64,000 nucleotides of DNA, from NCBI GenBank assembly GCA_018434325.1, contig JAHDPO010000018.1, positions 1 through 64,000 on the forward strand, written 5' to 3'. The notes below the pieces were generated by a model, which saw only the letters and a list, made by a program, of their open reading frames with translations, was not told where the DNA came from and ran no database searches. The DNA is from Clostridia bacterium (GTDB lineage: Bacteria > Bacillota > Peptococcia > DRI-13 > UBA5745). A program made the translations under genes and the position numbers. Shown piece after piece: positions 48,709 through 55,792 of this stretch (its first letter is position 1; each line of letters begins with the position of its first letter).

Positions 48709-49103
48709 TTCCAGTAAACCTCGCTCTTTCCCGCCGCATCTGCTCTCAGCGTAATCGGGAACGAGCCGAAGCCGCCAAACAGCCCGATGTTGGTTTGGTA
48801 GGTGACCGTTACCGTGACTTCCTCATTGAGCTGGATTCTGCCGGTTTCAGACCATTCCACGCTGGGAGAAAGCCCTGTCTTTTCCCGCAGAAGCTGCTCA
48901 CGGCGGCTGGTTTCGCTGCCCACCTGTCCGGCAATTTCGGCCTCCCGGATGAGCTCCGTGGCGAAGGTGTCCAGCTGCTGCTTTTGGATGTAGACGGGGA
49001 ACACCTTCACGGCAAGGGCAATAACCAGCATGGCGCACAGCACCAGCACGGCCACGTCGATATAGCCCTCGCCGCGCTTGTTTTTCAGGATTTTTCTCAG
49101 CAC
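48705..49103 (-). CDS. DUF4320 family TadE/TadF-like minor pilin
   Basis: A 132-residue protein. KNKRGEGYIDVAVLVLCAML is a type IV pilin-like leader: a basic start, Gly-Glu-Gly, then a hydrophobic helix. It is followed by an amphipathic helix (QLDTFATELIREAEIAGQVG) and beta strands. I recall the family as DUF4320. The same GEGYID/GDGYID motif opens the mature part of the two Flp-like pilins at 55550 and 60399, so the three may be processed alike. The start is the GTG at 49103, overlapping the upstream gene by 7 bp. Confidence 0.77.
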   Translation of the reverse strand: MLRKILKNKRGEGYIDVAVLVLCAMLVIALAVKVFPVYIQKQQLDTFATELIREAEIAGQVGSETSRREQLLREKTGLSPSVEWSETGRIQLNEEVTVTVTYQTNIGLFGGFGSFPITLRADAAGKSEVYWK

Positions 49104-49753
49104 ATGGTCACCCCCCGCTCAAAGGGCCCCTGCTCCTGCCGGGGTTCCGGGTTGTGGTCACTTAAGATACGCCATGCGCCCTTGCTGAAATCAGCAGTGC
49201 AAATCTCCTGCTCCAGCAGTTCATCCGCGGGGACATCTCTGGCAAATTCAGCGCTGCCGGGGTTTCCTTTCACACTCTGGCCGGAGAGCAGAAGCTGTGC
49301 AGTTTCCGGCGTCAGGTACACATAACCGCCGGGCGTCATCATGTCAAACGCTGCGTTCGGGTGCGCTTCAATAAATTCCCGCACCGTGATTCTCACTTCC
49401 TCCGCAGAAACAGGCGCATATTCCGGGTCGAGGGTATACTCTGCTTCCGATTCGCCCTTGTCCCACAGCGTCCAAAGGGCATGGGTGAGTTCCTCGCTGA
49501 AATCCACGGTCTGCTCGGATATCCACTGATCCTTTACCACCTCCAGCGGGTTTTCGAAGCGCAGGAGGTATTCCATATAGTCAGCCGAATAGCTGCTGCC
49601 GGATAATTCTCCGTACACAAACTTCACAGCGGCAATTTCACTCGCCAACTCTACCAGCTCAGAGGCCGGTTTCTGCTGCCATTCCTTTCGATACTGCGCC
49701 ATGCCTCTGTCCAGCTTTTTCCGCAGAAGCGTCATCATTTCCTGTTCTGTCAT
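49097..49753 (-). CDS. DUF3848-like accessory protein
   Basis: A 218-residue acidic cytosolic protein. The N-terminal half (LLRKKLDRGMAQYRKEWQQK, then LEVVKDQW) resembles the DUF3848 pattern found in phage and ICE accessory proteins; the second half is not recognised. No membrane segment or signal. It is translated from inside the Tad pilus operon: 18 bp after tadC and overlapping DUF4320. Its role in the pilus is therefore unclear. GGGAGGTGTAAACC precedes the ATG. Confidence 0.6.
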   Translation of the reverse strand: MTEQEMMTLLRKKLDRGMAQYRKEWQQKPASELVELASEIAAVKFVYGELSGSSYSADYMEYLLRFENPLEVVKDQWISEQTVDFSEELTHALWTLWDKGESEAEYTLDPEYAPVSAEEVRITVREFIEAHPNAAFDMMTPGGYVYLTPETAQLLLSGQSVKGNPGSAEFARDVPADELLEQEICTADFSKGAWRILSDHNPEPRQEQGPFERGVTMC

Positions 49754-49771
49754 CTGGTTTACACCTCCCTG

Positions 49772-50644
49772 TTAGAACATCCCGGAAAGGGATGTGATGA
49801 TTTCATAGACAATAATCGCCATGTAGGTCATGAGAAAGCACATGAGCATGGCAAAGGAGAACACCCGGATTTTCGGCGGGATCTTCATGGCCTGCGCTTT
49901 CAGCCGCTGAAGCTCCAGCTGTTTCATATCGTGGGCCAGCATCTGAAAATACATCCCGCCGTCGTCCCCGCGCAGTACGCCGATCAGCCCTCTGGTAATA
50001 TCCGAGAGCATGGGCGAATTGAACCTTGCCTCAAAGCGGGTTAACGCCGCCTCATAGCTGGAGGAACGCATATCCGCCGTGAGGATGTCCAGCTCCGCCG
50101 CAAAGTCCTCGCCTGCGTTTTTCTTGAAATTCTCCAGCATGGACAGCACATCCCGGCTGGCTTTCAACTCCTGAGTGACGGTCTCAACGAAACGGGGCAG
50201 CTCCTGTTCGATTTTTCCGCGCTTGGCTGCCAGCGCCTCGTCCGCCTTGCGGATTTCCTTGAAATAGACCAGCACGGCGGTAAACAGTACAATGGGCGCC
50301 AGCAATGGCAGAACCATCAGGCAGGGAATGATACACAGCCCGATAGCCGCCGCCTTCACAATAGCCGTTGCGGTGAACAGCTCCGGTGAGTCGGAAAGCC
50401 CCGCCGCCGACAGCACATTTGTCATCCGGCTTCTCTTGTACGCATCCATGCGGATATACCGGGAGAGCCGGACGGCGGCGTTCCGCAGCAGGGCATCGGT
50501 GGTTTTGGGCTTGGCCTTGGCCTGCTTTCCTGCTGACAGCATCGCCTTTTGGGTTGCAAGGGTGGGCAGATGCAGCAGATCGGCGGCAATGAAAAAGAGT
50601 CCCGCCGACAGGAGGACTCCAAATAAAAACAGATAGATTGTCAT
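49772..50644 (-). CDS. TadC-like type II secretion F-domain protein
   Basis: A 290-residue inner-membrane platform protein of the Tad system. It has an N-terminal membrane helix, a helix pair near the centre (LCIIPCLMVLPLLAPIVLFT), the T2SSF domain core (ELPRFVETVTQELKASRDVL, ALTRFEARFNSPMLSDITRG, and DDGGMYFQMLAHDMKQLELQ), and a final helix. It would couple the CpaF ATPase to pilin extrusion. AAGGAGGAACCC precedes the ATG. It lies 10 bp after tadB. Confidence 0.88.
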   Translation of the reverse strand: MTIYLFLFGVLLSAGLFFIAADLLHLPTLATQKAMLSAGKQAKAKPKTTDALLRNAAVRLSRYIRMDAYKRSRMTNVLSAAGLSDSPELFTATAIVKAAAIGLCIIPCLMVLPLLAPIVLFTAVLVYFKEIRKADEALAAKRGKIEQELPRFVETVTQELKASRDVLSMLENFKKNAGEDFAAELDILTADMRSSSYEAALTRFEARFNSPMLSDITRGLIGVLRGDDGGMYFQMLAHDMKQLELQRLKAQAMKIPPKIRVFSFAMLMCFLMTYMAIIVYEIITSLSGMF

Positions 50645-50654
50645 GGGTTCCTCC

Positions 50655-51584
50655 TTATCTTCGATATTCGATGGGCTGGGTGAGCTTGATCACAAACGCC
50701 GTGGAAATGAAAATCACGGCAGCGCAGATGGTCAGGATTACCTGCCCCAGCGGGGTATGCATCAGGGTGTGGTACCAGTCCTGATTCAAAAAATACAGGA
50801 GCGGAATGTTGCCTATGACAAGGACCACCATGGTGATGAATTCCTTTCTCGGTTCGAACACCATGGTTTCCAGCTCACCGTTGACCACCCGCATATCACT
50901 AAGCTTGCTGACAATAGGCGTCAGGGTGGTTTTCAGGCTGCGGTCGTGCTGACAGGCAATGAGGGCGTCGCACCATTCCTGAAACACCGTGTTGTCAATT
51001 CTCATTTTCACATCATGGAGCGCCGCCGTCACATCGGGGTCAACCAGCCGCACACGGGACACAAAGCTCTGAAATACCGACAGCACCGGCGGGTTCAGGT
51101 ACGGGAGATTTTCCTCCACCGCCGTCAGAATGTCCTCGTTTCGGAGGTAGGCCGTGGTGATGATACTGAGCGCCGTTTCCAGCTCCGCCGCAATGTCCTT
51201 TTTGAAGTGGCTGGCCGTGAGCTTCACCCACCAGAACGGCAGGAGCATACAGCCCGCCGCCATGACAGGAACCAGAAAAAAGTTCGAGAGCATCACGGCC
51301 ACGGACGCGCCCACGGCAAAGAACAGCAGGGACAAGGCACAGAGCATGGGAAAGCGTGCCGATCTGCCGGTGACCTTGAGGATAGACTGCACCTCGGCAA
51401 GCTCCCGGCGCAGATAGGATTTCTTTTTCCTGCGGATGGTTTCATTGACCTCATCCCGGAGGGCTTTGGGCTGATCAGTCAGCCTGCCGAAGATGGCGGT
51501 TGTAAACGCCATGGGTGTCAGCCCAAGCAAAATAAAAGAGCCTGCAATCATTCCAATGCAGGCGATTAACAGTACCGTCATCAT
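50655..51584 (-). CDS. TadB-like type II secretion F-domain protein
   Basis: A 309-residue membrane platform protein, the second T2SSF partner. It has two N-terminal helices, a basic linker (NETIRRKKKSYLRRELAEVQ), a central helix pair, then ELETALSIITTAYLRNEDIL and FQEWCDALIACQHDRSLKTT, and a C-terminal helix pair. It probably forms a heteromeric platform with TadC above the CpaF ATPase. Its ATG overlaps the cpaF stop (ATGA), giving tight coupling. Confidence 0.87.
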   Translation of the reverse strand: MMTVLLIACIGMIAGSFILLGLTPMAFTTAIFGRLTDQPKALRDEVNETIRRKKKSYLRRELAEVQSILKVTGRSARFPMLCALSLLFFAVGASVAVMLSNFFLVPVMAAGCMLLPFWWVKLTASHFKKDIAAELETALSIITTAYLRNEDILTAVEENLPYLNPPVLSVFQSFVSRVRLVDPDVTAALHDVKMRIDNTVFQEWCDALIACQHDRSLKTTLTPIVSKLSDMRVVNGELETMVFEPRKEFITMVVLVIGNIPLLYFLNQDWYHTLMHTPLGQVILTICAAVIFISTAFVIKLTQPIEYRR

Positions 51585-53158
51585 GCGATTTGTGCCTCCT
51601 TTCTCCTCAGGCTCTCAATGACCGCCTGCGGCATACCGTTTTCCAGAAGCCGCTTGGCAAGGCTGTCCGAGATGGTATTGACTTGCTCGTGGTGCCCCTC
51701 AATGATGAATTTGCCGTCCTCCATGCGGTTTTCGGTGATGACATACTGGAACAGCGGGCGGAAACGCCTTGTGCCGTCGGGCAGGATTTCGCATTCCTGA
51801 ATCTCCATCATGCGGCGCTGCTTGTTTTCCAGCTGCTTGCAGAACACCACAATGGGATAGGCTTCGGTGACATAGTCCATGAGGGTCGCATCGGACATAT
51901 CCACGGCGCGCTTGCACAGGGACACCATGCGGCGATAGGTGGCTTCGCAGGAATTGGAGTGGATGGTGGTCAGCACCGCCACGCCGGTTCGGGCGGCCTC
52001 CTGCGCCGCGTTTGCCTCCGCGCCGCGCATCTCGCCCACCACGATGATGTCCGGGTTGAAACGGAGGGCATAGTCTAAAAGGTTGGTCTGGTCGATGCGC
52101 TGGCGGTCATTGTCGCTGTCACGAGTCAGGGTGTGGATGACCGAATTGACCACCTTTCCGTCCTTTTCTCTGACGAGAGCCAGCTCACGGGAGCCGTTTT
52201 CAATGGTATAGATTCTCTTGTTGTCCGGTACGGTGGTCAGCACCCAGCCTGCCACGGTGGTTTTACCGGAGCTGGTGGCGCCCGCCACGCAGACCGAGAT
52301 GCCGTAACGGACACAAAGGGATAAAAAGTCCAGCATAGGGTCTGTCGCCGTGCCGCTTCGGACAAAGTCCTCTTTTTTCATGCTCTGCGGGTTTACGATA
52401 CGGATGGAGGCCGCCACACCCACATCCTCGTCCACAATGGGGCTTTTCAAGACGGCAATACGGATATTTTTACTGAGATGCCCCAACACGATGGGGCTGG
52501 CGTTATCCAAAACCATGCCGCTGATGTGGAGCATCCTTCGAATCACATTGACAGCGTGCTGGGGGCTTTCAAAGCGTTCCTCCAGCTTGACGGTGCGGCC
52601 GTCGGAATACTGCACCTCAATGTCTTTCCACGAATTGATGTCAATTTCCTCAATGCCGCTCCCGAAGATGTATTTGGTCAGAAATCCAAACTCCGCCATT
52701 TCGGTGTAGAGGGCGTCCGCCAGCTTGCCGCCGCTCATGCCGTTTACCGAGACACGGCGGTCCTGGACGTACTTGGTGATGTAGCGTTTGAGCTGCGCCT
52801 TGGCATCCTCGCCGCCTGCGGTGATGAGGGTGCTGTAATGTTCGGAGATGTACTCCTGCACCTCGGCAAGCACCGAGGAGAAATCCTTTCCCTCCGTTTC
52901 CGGGGTAAAGAACAGACCATGCGCACGCAGCGTGCGGTTGTCACGCAACGGCGCGGCTTCCTGCTCATCCGGCGGATTCAAAACATCCACATCGGAACCG
53001 AACTGCAAGTTTGCAAACCTCTCAGCCGTGGGTTCGGAGGTATTTCCGACTTCGGTGATCAGCTCTGGTTCTGTGGATAACGGATGACTGCCGTTTTTTT
53101 CTGTGCGTGCCGCCTTATTCTGAAATGCCGGTGCGCTTCGTTTTTTGCCCAACTTCAT
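51581..53158 (-). CDS. CpaF/TadA-type secretion ATPase
   Basis: A 525-residue hexameric ATPase that powers Flp pilus assembly. A disordered N-terminus of about 90 residues precedes the N-domain. The C-terminal core has Walker A GATSSGKTT, the Asp box near IYTIENGSRELAL, Walker B PDIIVVGEMRGAEA and the His box TIHSNS. The start is the ATG at 53158, 8 bp after AAAGGAGGTG; upstream in-frame codons lie within the 49-codon gene described next. All catalytic elements are intact. Confidence 0.92.
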   Translation of the reverse strand: MKLGKKRSAPAFQNKAARTEKNGSHPLSTEPELITEVGNTSEPTAERFANLQFGSDVDVLNPPDEQEAAPLRDNRTLRAHGLFFTPETEGKDFSSVLAEVQEYISEHYSTLITAGGEDAKAQLKRYITKYVQDRRVSVNGMSGGKLADALYTEMAEFGFLTKYIFGSGIEEIDINSWKDIEVQYSDGRTVKLEERFESPQHAVNVIRRMLHISGMVLDNASPIVLGHLSKNIRIAVLKSPIVDEDVGVAASIRIVNPQSMKKEDFVRSGTATDPMLDFLSLCVRYGISVCVAGATSSGKTTVAGWVLTTVPDNKRIYTIENGSRELALVREKDGKVVNSVIHTLTRDSDNDRQRIDQTNLLDYALRFNPDIIVVGEMRGAEANAAQEAARTGVAVLTTIHSNSCEATYRRMVSLCKRAVDMSDATLMDYVTEAYPIVVFCKQLENKQRRMMEIQECEILPDGTRRFRPLFQYVITENRMEDGKFIIEGHHEQVNTISDSLAKRLLENGMPQAVIESLRRKEAQIA

Positions 53159-53304
53159 ATGCCGAACACCTCCTTTTGGCGCGCGCAGCTTTTGCGAAAG
53201 CTGCATGGTTCGCTTTGCTCACAGTGCGCCTCACGGGTGGGAACCAGTTCCCCCCGTGTGCCCCCCATGCTCTCCGAGGGGGATTTGGAACGATAGCTTT
53301 TCAT
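53155..53304 (-). CDS. Possible 49-residue protein between cpaE and cpaF
   Basis: A 49-codon frame starting KSYRSKSPSESMGGTRG and ending RQKEVFGI. It overlaps cpaE at its start (ATGA at 53301-53304) and cpaF at its end (ATGA at 53155-53158). It has its own GGGAGG site. Both it and CpaE end in EVFGI because the same RBS-bearing tail (gaggt-tt-gg-atATGA) precedes each following start. The overlap pattern supports translation. The protein is basic, has two Cys and matches nothing I know. Confidence 0.45.
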   Translation of the reverse strand: MKSYRSKSPSESMGGTRGELVPTREAHCEQSEPCSFRKSCARQKEVFGI

Positions 53305-54116
53305 ATACCAAATACCTCCCTTGTAATTTTTTCTATTTCCTTGCGGAATTGGCGGCTGTCCTTTAAGGACAAATCTGCCAGCAGATTCCCGGCAAGGTAC
53401 TGTTCCTCCAGCTCCGGCGAGTGGGTCAGGGTAAAGGCTACGGAGCCCAGCGCCTGTCCGATCTGCTCCCCGGCCTGCCGGGGCTTCACGTTCCCGGCAA
53501 CCTTGTACTGCTTCTCCGCATCCCATTTGGAATCCCGGAGCAATGGGAGCTGACTGGAAAGATAGCTTACGGATTTCAGATCGGCGTTTGCAAGGCGCAG
53601 GACGCTGTCGGCCTCCATGAGCGCCACGGCGGAAAGGATGTCGTTGGCGATATAGCTGCCGCAGTCCGCCACCACGAAAGGGGCGATTTTTCGCAGATTA
53701 TCCAGAAGTTCTTGTGCCTGAGTCTGCTCATAGGGCGGGTAGGTGTACTCGTTCTCACCCTTTTTCATGCCGAGGACGGTGAGGTATTTGTGCTTTTTCA
53801 GCGTCACCAGATTGTGCTTGATGAGCGGCTCCGTCACATGGGCGGCGGCAAGAATACTGCCCAGCGAATGCTCGCCCTGAAGCTCCGAGGGCGGGCAGAT
53901 GCAGGGCAGCATGGGGGCGGTCATATCGCAGAGAAGAAGCACCACGTTTTTCTTCCGGTCGGCAAGGTGCTTTGCAAGCTTCACGGCAGTGACGGTCTTT
54001 CCGCTGCCGGGGGAGCCCCAAACGGCAAGGATTCCTTCCTGCGGCTCCTGCTCCGGCGAGGCATCCTCCTTTGGCACTTGGCGGGTGAAGATGCCCTTTT
54101 TCTTAAAGTTCAGCAT
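53301..54116 (-). CDS. CpaE/TadZ-like P-loop ATPase
   Basis: A 271-residue MinD/ParA-type ATPase that positions the Tad machine. Walker A is GSPGSGKTV, in which the signature Lys of the deviant Walker motif is replaced by Ser. VVLLLCDMTAPMLPC follows as the switch I region, and the Walker B-like VVADCGSY lies near residue 150. There is no receiver domain, as in short Gram-positive versions. I take the ATG at 54116, which overlaps the cpaB stop (TGATG); a GTG one codon earlier is possible. Confidence 0.82.
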   Translation of the reverse strand: MLNFKKKGIFTRQVPKEDASPEQEPQEGILAVWGSPGSGKTVTAVKLAKHLADRKKNVVLLLCDMTAPMLPCICPPSELQGEHSLGSILAAAHVTEPLIKHNLVTLKKHKYLTVLGMKKGENEYTYPPYEQTQAQELLDNLRKIAPFVVADCGSYIANDILSAVALMEADSVLRLANADLKSVSYLSSQLPLLRDSKWDAEKQYKVAGNVKPRQAGEQIGQALGSVAFTLTHSPELEEQYLAGNLLADLSLKDSRQFRKEIEKITREVFGI

Positions 54117-54946
54117 CACTGCACCTCGCTTTCCGCAGGCGCTTCGGATGCAGTGCTTTCCTCCGGTTCCTGAGATTCAGGAGCGCTGTCCTGCACCGGC
54201 TCCGCGGGATACAGTGCCGCAACGACCTTGTCCTGCGCCTCGATAAACTTGGCGCTGTTGGCGGGTGTGCCGCGGTAAACAAGGGACAGGTGGAGCTTGC
54301 CGTCCGATTCCAGCTCTGCCAGCACCTTGCTCTGTTCGGGGGATACCAGCAGGGTCACGGTTGCAGGAAGTTCTTTTTCATTCTCCGCCGAAGGCGAATC
54401 GGGTCCAGCGTCACGCTGGTTGGCGTCATAGCCGCTGCCTGCGGTGACGGCGATGACCTCCACATATTTCAGCTCGGCGGGGATCACGGTGGAGCCCTGC
54501 TTTTTGTAATCCGGGGCGATCACCGACACAATATCGCCGCTTTCCAGCTTGCCGGACAGTCCGTTGGCAAAGCTCTTGATGGTGACCGACATGGCCTGCT
54601 TGGTGCCGTCCAGGTTGTACAGGTAGGTATTTTCTGCCGCCGGGGTGTCGGATAGCTTGGTGTTTAAGATATAGTCACCAACGGAAAGATCGGCGGTGGC
54701 GTACTTGCCCACAACGGATTCGCTCTGGCGAAGAACATTTTCGGGCAGTCCGAAGCCGCCCACTTCCGCGGTCTGCACCATCTCCTTGGTGATTTCCTCG
54801 CCTGCCTTGATTTCCTTCACGACGCGGACGATTTCGGTTTTCTGGCTGACCGACTGGTTAAACAGCGGCGTCACGCCGAAGCAGATAAGCAGGGACAAAA
54901 GAATGCAGATCACTCCGACCACCGTGCGGTTTTTGAAAAGGCTCAT
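54116..54946 (-). CDS. CpaB/RcpC-like SAF-domain pilus protein
   Basis: A 276-residue membrane-anchored protein. One N-terminal helix (TVVGVICILLSLLICFGVTP) is followed by a SAF domain (VRVVKEIKAGEEITKEMVQT) and the RcpC/CpaB core (FANGLSGKLESGDIVSVIAP). A Glu/Ser/Pro-rich tail ends the protein. In diderms CpaB works with a secretin; here, in a monoderm, it may bind the wall or guide the pilus. AAGGAGGAAAAATCT precedes the ATG. Confidence 0.87.
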   Translation of the reverse strand: MSLFKNRTVVGVICILLSLLICFGVTPLFNQSVSQKTEIVRVVKEIKAGEEITKEMVQTAEVGGFGLPENVLRQSESVVGKYATADLSVGDYILNTKLSDTPAAENTYLYNLDGTKQAMSVTIKSFANGLSGKLESGDIVSVIAPDYKKQGSTVIPAELKYVEVIAVTAGSGYDANQRDAGPDSPSAENEKELPATVTLLVSPEQSKVLAELESDGKLHLSLVYRGTPANSAKFIEAQDKVVAALYPAEPVQDSAPESQEPEESTASEAPAESEVQ

Positions 54947-54976
54947 AGATTTTTCCTCCTTGATTTCATGGTGATT

Positions 54977-55108
54977 TTAGAAACTGGAGCTGTATCTGCG
55001 GTGTTTCACTGCTTTCACAGCCTTGGGGATCAGGGCGGCGGCCAGCGTAACGGCGGCGATACCGGCAGCGACGAGGGCCTTTTTTCTGCTGATATGGATT
55101 TTTTTCAT
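54977..55108 (-). CDS. Small membrane peptide in the Tad operon
   Basis: A 43-residue protein with a Lys/Arg-rich start (KKIHISRKK), a single Ala-rich membrane helix (ALVAAGIAAVTLAAALIP) and a basic tail (KAVKHRRYSSSF). Positive charge at both ends leaves the topology open. AGGAGGAATTGTCTC precedes the ATG at 55108, which overlaps the prepilin peptidase stop by 4 bp. This coupling supports a real gene. No family recognised. Confidence 0.65.
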   Translation of the reverse strand: MKKIHISRKKALVAAGIAAVTLAAALIPKAVKAVKHRRYSSSF

Positions 55109-55560
55109 GAGACAATTCCTCCTAAAATTTTTGAAATGGTTACGGCAAGAAAGCCGAGGGACAAAAACGGCGCCATAGGCAGAGATGCCTGTGACGCTTT
55201 CTGCGGCTCCAGCTTGCGAAGCCGTCTGATGAGCTGGTTTATGAGATAAAAAAAGAGGGATGCCGTCAGGCCGAGCAGCAGCCCGGCCGTGCATCCCACA
55301 AAGCCCAGCACCATGCCTGCGGCGGCTGTGAGCTTGATATCCCCGCCACCGATGCCCTCCGGCTTGTACAGGGCGGCAAGCAGCAGGGGCAGTGCCGCAA
55401 GGACGCCTAAAAGATTGACGGGGCTGAAATCAATCAGCCCCGTCAGTGCAATCAGGAGGCAGATGCTGTCCGGGATAATCCGCTTGCGGAGATCCCACAC
55501 AGAAGCCGCCAGCAGCAGACAGAAAAAAAGCACCGCCTGAAGGGTGCTATCAGCCTGCAT
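55105..55560 (-). CDS. Type IV prepilin peptidase (A24, TadV/CpaA-like)
   Basis: A 151-residue aspartic membrane protease that would cleave the leader of the Flp-like pilins. The first catalytic Asp is in AASVWDLRKRIIPD, the second in GIGGGDIKLTAA (the GxGD motif). Five to six hydrophobic segments fill the rest. The length fits the short TadV form without the N-methylation domain. The ATG at 55560 overlaps the pilin gene by 11 bp, so peptidase and substrate are coupled. Confidence 0.88.
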   Translation of the reverse strand: MQADSTLQAVLFFCLLLAASVWDLRKRIIPDSICLLIALTGLIDFSPVNLLGVLAALPLLLAALYKPEGIGGGDIKLTAAAGMVLGFVGCTAGLLLGLTASLFFYLINQLIRRLRKLEPQKASQASLPMAPFLSLGFLAVTISKILGGIVS

Positions 55561-55780
55561 AGTTGAACATTTCCTTAATGCGCTGCACAAGGGTGGGCAG
55601 CACCGTTTCCCCGAACAGAGCATACAGCCCCGCAAGGAGCAGAGCGCCCAAGACCACGGCAATCAGGATTTTGATGGCGGTGTCAATGTATCCGTCCCCG
55701 CGGCTGCCGGAAAGGACGCGGCGGGTTCTGGCGGCGGTCATGACCGCCTTGCTTTTCAGCTTGCAAATGAGATGCTTCAT
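55550..55780 (-). CDS. Flp-like pilin (DUF6133-type), copy 1
   Basis: A 76-residue pilin-like protein. A basic leader of about 28 residues (KSKAVMTAARTRRVLSGSRG) is followed by GDGYIDTAIKILIAVVLGAL, a membrane helix, and LFGETVLPTLVQRIKEMFNY. The Gly-rich junction before a hydrophobic helix is what a prepilin peptidase would cut, though the usual Glu at position +5 is Asp here. I recall the family as DUF6133. A near twin lies at 60399. It is presumably the major pilus subunit. Confidence 0.78.
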   Translation of the reverse strand: MKHLICKLKSKAVMTAARTRRVLSGSRGDGYIDTAIKILIAVVLGALLLAGLYALFGETVLPTLVQRIKEMFNYAG

Positions 55781-55792
55781 GGATGTTCCCCC

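Noticed and set aside
50643-51569. A 308-codon plus-strand open frame
   Set aside because: Antisense to the TadB-like gene; composition rich in His, Gln and Arg, typical of a shadow frame.
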